Shown one piece after another: positions 8,462-17,357 of a stretch of DNA of 64,000 nt. The position numbers and the translations under genes were made by a program. The stretch is from Erythrobacter sanguineus. GTDB lineage: Bacteria > Pseudomonadota > Alphaproteobacteria > Sphingomonadales > Sphingomonadaceae. Below the pieces are notes generated by a model. That model did no database searches. It had not been told where the DNA came from and worked only from the letters and a program-made list of their open reading frames with translations. Location: NCBI GenBank assembly GCA_945878845.1, contig CAMCUB010000004.1:62001-126000 (forward strand), in the 5' to 3' direction. The stretch's first letter is position 1; each line of letters opens with the position of its first letter.

Positions 8462-9609
8462 GCACGGCGGCGGGGCGCGTGCCCCAAACTGTCCCGCGCA
8501 TCCTGCACTGCCATTCCACCTTCGCCGCGGGCGGCAAGGAGGTGCGCGCCGCCCGGCTGATGAACGCCTGGGGGCCGCGCCTCTCGCACAGCATCGTCTC
8601 GGCCGTGCCCGAGGCGATGGCGGCCGCGGCGCTTATCGGAGACCATGTGCCGGTCGACTACCCGACTGACTTCCCCTCGCTGAAGGGCAGGCCCACGCCC
8701 GGGCGGCTGGCGGGGCTGGCGCGGGCGATGCAGGGCTTCGACCTTGTCTGCACCTACAACTGGGGCGCGATGGACGTGGTGATGGCGCACCGCGTTTATG
8801 GCGGCGTCTGGAAGCTCCCGCCGCTGGTGCATCACGAGGACGGCTTCAACGAGGACGAGGCGACGCGCCTCAAGCCGCAGCGCAACCTATACCGCCTCGC
8901 CGCATTGGGCCGGGCGGCAGCGCTGATCGTGCCTTCGACCGGGCTCGAGCGGATCGCCCGCATGTTCTGGCGCCAGCCGGAGGCGCGAGTGAAGCGCATT
9001 CCCAACGGCATCGACACCGCCGCCTTTGCCGCCCCGCCCGATCCGGAAGCGCTGCCGATCCGCAAGGGCGAGGGCGAGTTCTGGGTCGGCACGCTGGCAG
9101 GCTTGCGTGCGGTCAAGCGCCTCGACGATCTGGTCGCCGCCTGCGCAGCGCTCCCGCCCGAATGGCATCTGGTGATCTGCGGCGAGGGGCCCGAGCGGGC
9201 GGCCATCCTGGCTGCTGCCGAGGCGCACGGGATCGCCGCGCGCGTCCACCTGCCGGGCAATGTCGATCCGGCCAAGGTTGTCGGGCTGTTCGACATCTTC
9301 GCGCTGTCCTCGGCATCCGAGCAGTTCCCGCTCTCGGTGGTCGAGGCGATGGCGGCGGGCCTGCCGGTGGCCGCGCCCGATGTGGGCGATATTCGCCATA
9401 TCCTCTGCGAGCCCAACCGCGCGCTCCTCGCGCCTGCGGGGGATGTCGGGGCGCTTTCGGGCGCATTGCTCGCGCTTGCCGCCAACCCCGCTTTGCGACG
9501 CGCGCTGGGCGAAGCCAACGCCGCCCGCGCGCGCGAAAATTTCGATTTCGCGGTGATGCAGGCCGCCTATGAAGCGGCCTATGCGGGCGCGATGGGGCGG
9601 GCCTTCTGA
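8458..9609 (+). CDS. Glycosyltransferase family 4 protein
   Basis: This 383-residue GT-B enzyme has the C-terminal glycosyltransferase group 1 domain. It starts at LAGLRAVKRLDDLVAA, contains LVICGEGPERAAI, and holds the nucleotide-sugar motif SASEQFPLSVVEAMAAGLPV with the paired glutamates of the E-x7-E type. The N-terminal half (ILHCHSTFAAGGKEVRAARL) carries the Gly/Lys acceptor-side loop. GTG at 8458 is the start because it overlaps the hydrolase stop and the protein N-terminus fits the family. The likely role is addition of a sugar to a lipid or polysaccharide precursor at the inner face of the membrane; donor and acceptor are unknown. The 171 bases that follow hold no gene I can see. Confidence 0.88.
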   Translation: MSTAAGRVPQTVPRILHCHSTFAAGGKEVRAARLMNAWGPRLSHSIVSAVPEAMAAAALIGDHVPVDYPTDFPSLKGRPTPGRLAGLARAMQGFDLVCTYNWGAMDVVMAHRVYGGVWKLPPLVHHEDGFNEDEATRLKPQRNLYRLAALGRAAALIVPSTGLERIARMFWRQPEARVKRIPNGIDTAAFAAPPDPEALPIRKGEGEFWVGTLAGLRAVKRLDDLVAACAALPPEWHLVICGEGPERAAILAAAEAHGIAARVHLPGNVDPAKVVGLFDIFALSSASEQFPLSVVEAMAAGLPVAAPDVGDIRHILCEPNRALLAPAGDVGALSGALLALAANPALRRALGEANAARARENFDFAVMQAAYEAAYAGAMGRAF

Positions 9610-9780
9610 TACCTGCTTTTCCACGCAGATTGCTTCATCTCCCGTTCAATCGCCCCCCGCCACTCGTGCGCTCTGACAGCCGGTGCCATTGCGCGAGGGC
9701 CTTCACCTGCCTAAAGAGCGCGCTCGCGCATGTCTGACAGTGGCGGCGCGGATCATTTCACGAGGACACCAAGGCCCACC

Positions 9781-10578
9781 ATGGCGCGCATTCCGACCAC
9801 CTCCCCCGACACCGCCGCCCCCTCGCGCGAGGACGAGGTGCTGATCCGTGAAATCGACGAGGCGGTGCGTGAGGACGCGCTTTATGCCTTCATGCGCGAC
9901 CACGGGCTCAAGGTGCTGGGCGGGGTGCTGGCGCTGGTCGCTGCACTTGGCGGCTACATGATCTGGGATCACTACGCGGAAAAGAACCTCGAGACGCAGT
10001 CGGAGACGGTGATCTCCGCGCTCGATTTGGCCGAAAAGAACGACTTCAAGAGCGCGTCCGAAAAGGTCGCAGGCCTGCTTGGCGATGACAGCTCGCCCGG
10101 CGCGCGCGCGGCGGCGCGGTTCATTCAGGCGGCTGCGGCGCTGGAAGCGGGCGACAAGACCAAGGCGAGCGGGCTCTACAAGCAGATCGCCGCCGATCCG
10201 ACCACGCCGCCTGCCTTGCGCGATATGGCCCGCGTGCGCGAGGTCAGCATCAATTACGACACCATGAAGCCTGCCGCCGTGATCGCGCAGCTCAAGGATC
10301 TGGCCGTCCCCGGCAACCCCTATTTCGGTTCGGCGGGCGAGCTGGTCGCGATGGCGCATCTCGAAGCCGGCAACCGCGCCGAGGCGGGCAAGCTGTTCGC
10401 CGAGATCTCGAAGGATGAAGACCTGCCCGAAACGCTGCGCAGCCGCGCGCGCCAGATGGCCGGGCTGATGGGCGTCGACGCGATTGTCGATGTCAAGAAG
10501 CTGCTCAATGATGAAGGGATCACGTCCGATGACGAAGGCGACAGCGCAGCGGCACAGCCCGCGCCGCCTGCACAATGA
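9781..10578 (+). CDS. YfgM-like tetratricopeptide membrane protein
   Basis: A 265-residue inner-membrane protein with a cytoplasmic N-terminus, one transmembrane helix at about residues 39-56 (VLGGVLALVAALGGYMIW) and a periplasmic helical repeat region. The segment REIDEAVREDALYAFMRDHG before the helix is typical of the YfgM/TPR_21 family. In E. coli YfgM works with PpiD at the SecYEG translocon. ATG at 9781 follows ACCAAGGCCCACC and is preferred; an in-frame ATG at 9730 would add 17 residues of low-complexity sequence. BamB begins 25 bases downstream, matching the yfgM-bamB order of other proteobacteria, so the pair likely forms one operon. Confidence 0.82.
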   Translation: MARIPTTSPDTAAPSREDEVLIREIDEAVREDALYAFMRDHGLKVLGGVLALVAALGGYMIWDHYAEKNLETQSETVISALDLAEKNDFKSASEKVAGLLGDDSSPGARAAARFIQAAAALEAGDKTKASGLYKQIAADPTTPPALRDMARVREVSINYDTMKPAAVIAQLKDLAVPGNPYFGSAGELVAMAHLEAGNRAEAGKLFAEISKDEDLPETLRSRARQMAGLMGVDAIVDVKKLLNDEGITSDDEGDSAAAQPAPPAQ

Positions 10579-10603
10579 TCGAGAGATGGGAAGTAGAGTG
10601 CCG

Positions 10604-11953
10604 ATGACACACAACAAGATCCTGCGCGCCGCGCTGCTGGCGGGCGTGCTGGCGGTGGGCCTTTCCGGCTGCAAGGGCGGGCTGTTTGGCGGTGGCAAGG
10701 ACAAGACCACCCCGACCGTGGGCAACCGCATCCCGATCCTCTCGCGCATCGAGAGCGGGGCCGAGGTCGATCCCGCGCTTGCCGGAATCAGCGTCGTGCT
10801 GCCGCCGCAGCGGGGCAACACCGAATGGGCGCAGGCCGGCGGCGCGGCGAGCAAGTCCTACGGACACCTCGCTCTTGCCGAGACCCCGACCAAGGTGTGG
10901 AGCGCGCAGGTCGCCGGATCGAGCAACCGCGAACGCCTCGCCGCCGCTCCCGTGATCGGCGGCGGCAAGCTGTTCGTGGCCGGCACGGACGGCGTCATCA
11001 CCGCCTTCGACAAGAACACCGGCGTCAAGCTCTGGAGCCTCCTGAACGACGAGAGCATGACCAAGGACATGCGCCCTTCGGCCTTCGGCGGCGGGGCCAG
11101 CTATGATGGCGGCAAGCTCTACGCGACCAACGGCGTGGGCGAGGTCAAGGCGATCAATGCCGAGACCGGCGCGCTGCTGTGGAAGGTGAAGCCCGCAGGC
11201 CCCCTGCGCGGGTCGCCGACCATCGCCTTTGGCCAGCTGTTCGTGATGACGCAGGACAACCAGCTGATCTCATTGAGCATCACTGACGGTTCGCTGGTGT
11301 GGGACGAGAGCGGGTCGAACACCCAGTCGGGCGTGTTCGGCGTCGCCGCGCCTGCCGCCGGGCAGGGCACGATCGTCGCAGGCTATTCCTCGGGCGAGCT
11401 CACCGCCTATCGTTACGAGAACGGCCGGGTGCTGTGGTCGGACGCGCTGGCGCGCACCAATATCTCGACCACGGTGGGCACCATCACCGATATCGACGCC
11501 GATCCGATCATCGATTCGGGCCGCGTCTATGCGCTCGGGCAAGGCGGGCGCATGGCGGCCTATGAACTGGTCAGCGGCCAGCGGATTTGGGAACTGAACC
11601 TCGCCGGCATCTCCACCCCCGCGATCGCGGGCGAGTGGATCTTCACCCTCACCGACGATGCGCGCCTGCTCGCCATCGCCCGGTCTTCGGGCCGGGTGCG
11701 CTGGATCAGCCAGCTGCGGCGCTACAAGGACGAGGAAGACAAGGAAGGTCAGATCTTCTGGACCGGCCCCGTCCTCGCTGGTGGCCAGCTGTGGGTGGCA
11801 AGCTCGCGCGGGGAGCTGTGGAAGGTCAGCGCGGGCGAGGGTTCGGCCTCGCTGTTCGCCGATATCGGCCAGCCGATCAGCCTTGCGCCGGTCGTGTCGG
11901 ACGGGATGCTCTACCTGCTCGACGACAGCGGCACGCTGCACGCCTGGAAATAG
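10604..11953 (+). CDS. bamB: Outer membrane protein assembly factor BamB
   Basis: A 449-residue lipoprotein with PQQ-like beta-propeller repeats. The signal peptide ends in the lipobox LSGC, so the protein is anchored to the outer membrane. Repeats with the pattern GKLFVAGTDGVITAFDKNTG, YATNGVGEVKAINAETG and AYRYENGRVLW are the eight-bladed propeller signature. BamB is a BAM-complex lipoprotein that helps hand outer-membrane proteins to BamA, relevant here to the giant autotransporter and the TonB receptor. ATG at 10604 was chosen; a GTG at 10598 and an ATG at 10586 in the same frame would change only a few residues before the signal core. It follows the yfgM-like gene by 25 bases. Confidence 0.92.
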   Translation: MTHNKILRAALLAGVLAVGLSGCKGGLFGGGKDKTTPTVGNRIPILSRIESGAEVDPALAGISVVLPPQRGNTEWAQAGGAASKSYGHLALAETPTKVWSAQVAGSSNRERLAAAPVIGGGKLFVAGTDGVITAFDKNTGVKLWSLLNDESMTKDMRPSAFGGGASYDGGKLYATNGVGEVKAINAETGALLWKVKPAGPLRGSPTIAFGQLFVMTQDNQLISLSITDGSLVWDESGSNTQSGVFGVAAPAAGQGTIVAGYSSGELTAYRYENGRVLWSDALARTNISTTVGTITDIDADPIIDSGRVYALGQGGRMAAYELVSGQRIWELNLAGISTPAIAGEWIFTLTDDARLLAIARSSGRVRWISQLRRYKDEEDKEGQIFWTGPVLAGGQLWVASSRGELWKVSAGEGSASLFADIGQPISLAPVVSDGMLYLLDDSGTLHAWK

Positions 11954-11960
11954 GCTCCGG

Positions 11961-11981
11961 CCCGCGCGTGGGCGGGGTTTT
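11961..11981 (+). terminator. Possible short terminator after bamB
   Basis: A five-pair all-GC stem CCCGC/GCGGG with a 6-base loop is followed by G and TTTT, 8 bases after the bamB stop. The stem is short, so this is a modest call. Confidence 0.4.
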
Positions 11982-12020
11982 GCAGGCCTGTTAACCCTTT
12001 GCGTGTAAGCGCATGAGGGT

Positions 12021-13424
12021 ATGACTGCGCATCGATCTCCTGTGCCGCCCGCGCCCCCGCGCAGCGATGTCTCGACCGGCGTCGGGCTGGCGGGCCTGGC
12101 AGGGCTTGCCCTGTGGATCGCCTTCTGCCGCTCCTATCCCGAAATCGCGCAAGGCCTCGGCCTCGGCGGCGGGCTTTCGGGGACGCGCGGCGTGCTCTCG
12201 GGCCCCTATGCCGCACTCACCGCGATGCTCTTCACCGCGCTGCCGATGGCGGCTTGGTCGGTCTTCGTCGACAAGGTCCACTTGCGCCCCTCGACCGGCA
12301 TCGACTGGAGCCTCAAGCGCCCCCTGCCCGAGGTGATGCCGGTCGCGGTCATCAAGCTGGTCGGCCTGTGGTCGACCTGGGCGCTGCTCGCCGCCTTCTA
12401 TGCGGTGGGGCGCTGGTACTGGACGGGCAACTACCTGTTCTCGATGGAGGTGCTGAGCATCGCCATCTTCCCGCTGGTGGTGCTGTCGGTGCCCTATGTC
12501 ATCTGGCTCGACCGCTATCTGGTGGACCCGCGCGACGGGTGCTTCCACTTCGGCGCCTTCGTGGCCGGCGGCGGCATCGCCGGGCGTGACCAATGGGACG
12601 GCGCGGCCATCGCCAAGCATTGGCGGGCCTGGGCGATCAAGGGCTTTTTCGGAGCCTTCATGATCTCGATCCTCCCCCCCGGCTTTGCGGAAGTCGTGGA
12701 GGCGAGCCCGGTGCAGCTTGCCGCCGATCCGGTCGAATTTGCGTTGCTGCTGGTGACGCTGCTGTTCCTGATCGACGTGCAGATCGGCACCGTGGGCTAT
12801 CTGCTCACCCTGCGCCCGCTCGATTCGCACATCCGTTCGGGCAACCCCTTCCTCGCGGGCTGGCTCGCTGCGCTGCTGTGCTACCCGCCCTTCGTGTGGG
12901 GGATCATCGGCCCGAACAATCAGGTGCTGAGCTATGAATATGCCACCCCCGGCTGGGCGCATTGGTTTGCCGGGAACACCGCCCTGCTGTGGGCCTGGGG
13001 CGGGCTGCTGGTGTTCCTGACCGGCGTCTACGCCTGGGCGACGGTGGTGTTCGGCATCCGCTTTTCGAACCTCACCTATCGCGGCGTACTGACCAACGGC
13101 CCCTACCGCTTCACCCGCCACCCGGCGTACCTCTCCAAGAACCTGTTCTGGTGGGCGAGCGTGCTGCCCTTCATGGTGACGGGCGAGGGCTGGCTCGAGC
13201 CCTTGCGCAACTGCATCTTTCTCTTCGCGGTCAACGCCATCTACTACTGGCGCGCGCGCACCGAGGAGGCGCATCTCCTCGCCGAGGACCCCAAATACCG
13301 CGAATATCACGCGTGGATGGAGCAGCACGGGTTCATCACCGCGCCGCTCGCGCGCCTCAAACGCCGCTTGCTGGGGGCAGGCGTCCCCCGCCGCGAAGAC
13401 CCGCAGGCCTTCCCGGCGGAATAG
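12021..13424 (+). CDS. Polytopic membrane protein with C-terminal ICMT-like methyltransferase domain
   Basis: A 467-residue integral membrane protein with roughly nine to ten hydrophobic helices. The C-terminal 100 residues carry the isoprenylcysteine carboxyl methyltransferase/phospholipid methyltransferase signature: LTNGPYRFTRHPAYLSKNLF for the SAM-binding RHP-x-Y motif, then YWRARTEEAHLLAEDPKYRE with the conserved paired Glu and the late Tyr. Bacterial ICMT-like proteins methylate lipids or other membrane-associated substrates; the acceptor here is unknown. The N-terminal 300 residues are an additional membrane module I do not recognise. It follows bamB by 67 bases, across a weak terminator. 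The convergent monooxygenase gene ends 1 base away. Confidence 0.8.
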   Translation: MTAHRSPVPPAPPRSDVSTGVGLAGLAGLALWIAFCRSYPEIAQGLGLGGGLSGTRGVLSGPYAALTAMLFTALPMAAWSVFVDKVHLRPSTGIDWSLKRPLPEVMPVAVIKLVGLWSTWALLAAFYAVGRWYWTGNYLFSMEVLSIAIFPLVVLSVPYVIWLDRYLVDPRDGCFHFGAFVAGGGIAGRDQWDGAAIAKHWRAWAIKGFFGAFMISILPPGFAEVVEASPVQLAADPVEFALLLVTLLFLIDVQIGTVGYLLTLRPLDSHIRSGNPFLAGWLAALLCYPPFVWGIIGPNNQVLSYEYATPGWAHWFAGNTALLWAWGGLLVFLTGVYAWATVVFGIRFSNLTYRGVLTNGPYRFTRHPAYLSKNLFWWASVLPFMVTGEGWLEPLRNCIFLFAVNAIYYWRARTEEAHLLAEDPKYREYHAWMEQHGFITAPLARLKRRLLGAGVPRREDPQAFPAE

Positions 13425-13425
13425 G

Positions 13426-13728
13426 CTAAATTACGGGCGCGCCTTCGTCGGTGTGGAACTTGAGCGCTTCGATCACCGTGAAATCGAGCCCCGCGATGGC
13501 CGCGCCGAAGGCCGCCATGTGCGGCGTGGCGAAATGCGCGACGAGGGCGGCTTCGTCCTGCCACTTCTCGACAATGTGGAGCACGCCCGGCTGCAGCACA
13601 TCCTGCGTGAAGGCATAGGCGATGCAGCCTTCCTCGGCATTGGAAGCCGCGACCATCTCGGCGATCGCCGCCATCGCGGGAGCCATCGCCCCTTCACCCA
13701 CTTGCGCCTTGGCCAACACGATCAGCAT
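13426..13728 (-). CDS. Antibiotic biosynthesis monooxygenase (ABM) domain protein
   Basis: A 100-residue single-domain ABM/YgiN-like protein with a ferredoxin-like dimeric alpha-beta barrel. Typical elements are the N-terminal strand MLIVLAKAQVGEG, SNAEEGCIAYAFTQD, LHIVEKWQDEAALVAHF and a late HMAAF helix. Members include cofactor-free quinol monooxygenases and heme-degrading enzymes; without further sequence the substrate is open. The start is backed by GGAGAGAGAC immediately upstream. It ends against the convergent methyltransferase gene. The CHAT gene starts a separate leftward unit whose 3' end lies 23 bases upstream of this start. Confidence 0.85.
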   Translation of the reverse strand: MLIVLAKAQVGEGAMAPAMAAIAEMVAASNAEEGCIAYAFTQDVLQPGVLHIVEKWQDEAALVAHFATPHMAAFGAAIAGLDFTVIEALKFHTDEGAPVI

Positions 13729-13751
13729 GTCTCTCTCCTGTTATGGTCTCG

Positions 13752-15068
13752 TCAACGCGGGGTGCCGAACAGCGTGAAGGCGGCCCACAGCGCGGGATCG
13801 GGGTATTTCTTGCGCGCGTCCAGCATCGCGAGGCGAAGCGCCTCGGCGGGCATGTGCTCCATCGCGGCCAGCTGGAAGCGGCCCATCAGATAGAGCGTCG
13901 ACTCGTCGCTGACGCTCCACAGGCTCATCACCACGCGCGGCGCGCCCGCCTTCTGGAAGGCGCGAGCGAGGCCGATGACGCCCGCATCGTGGTTGTAGCC
14001 GAGCCCGCTCTGACAGGCGCTCAGCACGACGAGATCGGCGCGCAGCCGCATCCGCTGGACCTCGCCCGCGGTGAGAAAGGCGTCCTCGCGGGTCGGCCCG
14101 GCGAGCATCAGGTAGCCCCCGGCGAGCGGATCGCGCGGGTCGGAGACGCCATGGGCGGCGAAATAGAGCATCCGCGCCGAGCGCATCCGTTCCAGCACCG
14201 CGGCCTTGGTCGCCGCCTCGCCCAGCAAGGGCTCGGCCGCAACGCGGTCGGCGAGCATCTGCGCCTCGCGCGCGGCACCGGGCAGCGGCGGCACGCGCCA
14301 CTCGGGCGTCGCAGGCACGCGCGGATCGCCCACCACCAGCGCCGCCTGAAATTCGTTGAGCCCACCCCAGGGCCGGATCATCTGGTCGAGATCGAACAGC
14401 CCGGCGGATACGGTGATGCTCATCCGGTCGATCAGCATCTCCTTGCCCGTCAGCGGGAAGGCGGCAAATGGCGTCGAGGCGATCACACCGTTCGCCACGA
14501 TCACCAGATGGCGCACATCAAGCAGCGCGGTGCGGATCGTCGGCGGGAGCAGGATGTCGGCAATCGGGGTGTTGCCCGAAGCCTTGCCGGAGGACACCAC
14601 CACTGGCGCGACCGGGGATGCGCCGGTGCCCGTCCATTGCGGCGCACGCGAACGGGCGAGGCCATCGACGTCGAGATCGAGGCGGTAATAGTTGGCCGAA
14701 AGCCGCAAGCCCGCCGGGGTGATCTGCGTCTCGTGGAAGGCCCTCAGGCCGGTGCGGTCGATCAGGTAGATCGCCAGCCGGTCCTCGTGATGGGCATAGA
14801 ACAGCACGGCGGCGCCTTCGGGATAGCCGGGGCTGCCATCGTCGCGCTGCATGGCGAGGAAGGTCTGCACATCGGCAAGCGTCGCCTCGCCCATCCGCGG
14901 GGCCGTGACCCCGCGCTTGGCATAGAGATCGCCGAGATCGCGCACGTGCTGCGCGGCGTCCTCGGCAAAGCGGGCGGCGAGGGAGGCGGGGTCGGGCGTG
15001 CTCTGCGCGGCCAGCGGCACGGGGCCGCTTGCGAGCAGCAGCACGATGATCGCGAGCAGCCGGACCAT
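13752..15068 (-). CDS. Secreted CHAT-domain (caspase-like) protease
   Basis: A 438-residue protein with a Sec signal peptide (MVRLLAIIVLLLASGPVPLA, cleavage near AAQS) and a C-terminal CHAT domain, the clan CD caspase-HetF-associated peptidase. The dyad is visible: H306 in LYFAAHGVSD and C352 in VVLSACQSGLG. The tail ALWAAFTLFGTPR is the conserved end of CHAT proteins. The roughly 150 residues before the domain have no TPR repeats that I can recognise, although many CHAT proteins carry a TPR array there. ATG at 15068 follows GGGGGGAAC. The gene starts 19 bases after gshA, so the two are probably cotranscribed. The substrate is unknown; a periplasmic location is inferred from the signal. Confidence 0.85.
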   Translation of the reverse strand: MVRLLAIIVLLLASGPVPLAAQSTPDPASLAARFAEDAAQHVRDLGDLYAKRGVTAPRMGEATLADVQTFLAMQRDDGSPGYPEGAAVLFYAHHEDRLAIYLIDRTGLRAFHETQITPAGLRLSANYYRLDLDVDGLARSRAPQWTGTGASPVAPVVVSSGKASGNTPIADILLPPTIRTALLDVRHLVIVANGVIASTPFAAFPLTGKEMLIDRMSITVSAGLFDLDQMIRPWGGLNEFQAALVVGDPRVPATPEWRVPPLPGAAREAQMLADRVAAEPLLGEAATKAAVLERMRSARMLYFAAHGVSDPRDPLAGGYLMLAGPTREDAFLTAGEVQRMRLRADLVVLSACQSGLGYNHDAGVIGLARAFQKAGAPRVVMSLWSVSDESTLYLMGRFQLAAMEHMPAEALRLAMLDARKKYPDPALWAAFTLFGTPR

Positions 15069-15087
15069 GTTCCCCCCCATGCCGTCC

Positions 15088-16458
15088 CTAGAAGGACTGT
15101 TCATAGACCCGGGTGATGTCCCCGTTCCACTCGCCATTATAGGCATCGAGCAAACGCTGGGCGGGTACCTTGCCGGTAGCGACGATCTCGTCGAGGGTTT
15201 CGAGATAGCCGGTCTCGTTGTCTCCGGCCGCATTGAGCCGCGCGCGCGCCTTGAGCCCGGCATGGGCGATTGCGAGCACTTCGCGCCCGAGATCCTGCAA
15301 GGTGCCGCCGTCGGGCGACTTTGTGGCGAGCGCCAGACGCGGCACTTCGCTGCGAAGACGTTCGCGCTCTTCCATCGACCAGCCCTTGACCAGATCCCAC
15401 GCCGCATCGAGCGCGCCTTGGTCGTAAAGCAGCCCGACCCAGAAGGCGGGCAGCGCGCAGATCCGGCTCCACGGGCCGCCATCCGCGCCGCGCATTTCGA
15501 GGAAGGACTTCAGCCGCACCTCGGGGAAGGCGGTCGAGAGGTGATCCCACCAGTCGCTCTGCGTCGGCCGCTCGCCGGGCAGCACGCTGAGCTTGCCGTC
15601 TAGGAAGTCGCGGAAGCTAAGGCCCGCCGCGTCGATATATTTCCCGTCGCGGAACACGAAATACATCGGCACGTCGAGCATGTAGCGCGCCCAGCGCTCG
15701 TAACCGAAGCCGTCTTCGAACACGAAGGGCAGCATGCCGGTGCGCGCAGGATCGGTGTCCGACCAGATATGCGAGCGGTAGGAGAGGAAGCCGTTGGGCT
15801 TCCCTTCCGTGAAGGGCGAATTGGCGAAGAGCGCGGTCGCCAGCGGTTGCAGGGCGAGGCTGGTGCGGAACTTCTTCACCATATCGGCCTCGGACTGATA
15901 GTCCAGATTAACCTGAATGGTACAAGTGCGCAGCATCATGTCGAGGCCCATGCTGCCCACGCGCGGCATGTGGCGCAGCATGATGTCATAGCGGCCCTTG
16001 GGCATGATCGGCAGCGCTTCGCGGGTCTTGTCGGGCCACATCCCCAGACCAAGATAGCCGACGCCGCACTTCTCGCCGACTTCCTTGACCTGCGCGAGGT
16101 GCCGCCCGGTCTCGGCGCAGGTCTGGTGGAGGTTTTCAAGCGGCGCGCCCGACAGTTCGAGCTGGCCAGCGGGTTCTAGGCTGACGGCGCCATCTTCGCC
16201 CTTCAAGGCGATGACGTTCCCACCTTCCTCGACCGGCTCCCAGCCGAATTTCTCCAGCCCGCCGAGCAGATCGCGGATGCCGCAAGGCTCATCATAGGAG
16301 GGCGCGCGGTGGTCGCTGGTCTTGAACACCAGCTTCTCGTGTTCGGTGCCGATGCGCCAGTTTTCAGGCGGCTTTTCGCCCTTGATCATGGGGGTGACCA
16401 GCTGGTCGAGGCTTTCGATCACCGGATCGTCGGCAGTTGAAGCTTCGCGTGTGCTCAT
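15088..16458 (-). CDS. gshA: Glutamate-cysteine ligase, GCS2 (plant/alphaproteobacterial) type
   Basis: This 456-residue enzyme joins glutamate and cysteine, the first and controlling step of glutathione synthesis. It belongs to the GCS2 group typical of alphaproteobacteria and plants. Markers are WRIGTEHEKLVF near residue 40, VSLEPAGQLELSGAP, the DIMLRHMPRVGSMGLDMM block, and KSFLEMRGADGGPWSRICALPAFWVGLLYD. ATG at 16458 fits the family N-terminus; the open frame upstream of it is not family-like. An AGAGAGGG element precedes it. It lies 116 bases downstream of rsmE on the same strand and 19 bases upstream of the CHAT gene. Confidence 0.95.
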   Translation of the reverse strand: MSTREASTADDPVIESLDQLVTPMIKGEKPPENWRIGTEHEKLVFKTSDHRAPSYDEPCGIRDLLGGLEKFGWEPVEEGGNVIALKGEDGAVSLEPAGQLELSGAPLENLHQTCAETGRHLAQVKEVGEKCGVGYLGLGMWPDKTREALPIMPKGRYDIMLRHMPRVGSMGLDMMLRTCTIQVNLDYQSEADMVKKFRTSLALQPLATALFANSPFTEGKPNGFLSYRSHIWSDTDPARTGMLPFVFEDGFGYERWARYMLDVPMYFVFRDGKYIDAAGLSFRDFLDGKLSVLPGERPTQSDWWDHLSTAFPEVRLKSFLEMRGADGGPWSRICALPAFWVGLLYDQGALDAAWDLVKGWSMEERERLRSEVPRLALATKSPDGGTLQDLGREVLAIAHAGLKARARLNAAGDNETGYLETLDEIVATGKVPAQRLLDAYNGEWNGDITRVYEQSF

Positions 16459-16574
16459 GGCAGGCCCTCTCTGGCCGGTTGCTTTAGAAAACGGGTTTGA
16501 TGGTGGGAAGGCAAATTCGGCTTTGTGGACGTCAAAGCGAATTGTCTTGCGGCTTTTTGACGGGGTGGTGCGGG

Positions 16575-17318
16575 CTACCAGTCCCCGGCTGTCGCCATCC
16601 ACACGCCGAGCGCGACGATGGCGGCGGTCTCGCCCCTGAGGATGCGCGGGCCGAGTGTGATGGCGCGGGCCTGCGGGTGCGCGCGGATCGCAGCGCGCTC
16701 GGCCTCGTCGAAACCGCCTTCGGGGCCGGTGAGGATCGCGGCGGGGCCTTGATGCTGTGCGAAGGCGGCGGCGGCAGGCTCGCCCCCGTTCTCGTCGGCG
16801 AAGAACAGCGCGCGGCCCTCTGGCCAGCCTGCCAGCAGCGCGTCGAGCTTCACCGGCTCGGCCAGCTGCGGCAGCGCGGTGCGGGCGCATTGCTCGGCGG
16901 CCTCGGTGGTGATCGCGCGGGCGCGTTCGAGGTTGAGCTTGTCGGCGACGCACCGCCGCGTGACGAGCGGCTGGATGTGCGCGGCACCCAGTTCGGTGGC
17001 CTTCTCGAGGATCAGGTCGAAGCGGTCCCTCTTGAGCAGCGCCGGGCACAGCCACAGATCGGGCACCGCCTCGCGCGGGCGGAGCATTGCATCGACAACC
17101 AAGCTGACCTGCCGCTTGGCAACAGCAAACACCCGCGCGGCCCATTCGCCGGTTATGTCATCGCACAGGATCACGACATCGCCACCATCAACCCGCATCA
17201 CGCGGGCGAGGTAGTGGGCATGGGGTCCTTCAAGATCGACGTGGACGCCTGCGCCAAGCTCCTGCTCGACGAACAGGCGCGGGGCGCTCTTGGGGGGCCA
17301 GGCGGGGGTAGCGGGCAT
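16575..17318 (-). CDS. rsmE: 16S rRNA (uracil(1498)-N3)-methyltransferase
   Basis: RsmE methylates N3 of U1498 in 16S rRNA using SAM. The 247-residue protein has the PUA-like N-terminal domain (HAHYLARVMRVDGGD) and the C-terminal SPOUT domain with its deep trefoil knot: LILEKATELGAAHIQPL, ILTGPEGGFDEAERAA and LGPRILRGETAAI. All of these are standard RsmE motifs. It is divergent from the small membrane protein gene at 17358, with only 39 bases between the two starts. Confidence 0.94.
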   Translation of the reverse strand: MPATPAWPPKSAPRLFVEQELGAGVHVDLEGPHAHYLARVMRVDGGDVVILCDDITGEWAARVFAVAKRQVSLVVDAMLRPREAVPDLWLCPALLKRDRFDLILEKATELGAAHIQPLVTRRCVADKLNLERARAITTEAAEQCARTALPQLAEPVKLDALLAGWPEGRALFFADENGGEPAAAAFAQHQGPAAILTGPEGGFDEAERAAIRAHPQARAITLGPRILRGETAAIVALGVWMATAGDW

Positions 17319-17357
17319 GGCTTTGCACTAGGCGCGCGGGGCGCTAGGGAGCAAGCC

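Noticed and set aside
13743..15116. 457-codon plus-strand open frame opposite the CHAT gene
   Set aside because: Antisense shadow with His/Arg/Gly-rich sequence and no motifs.
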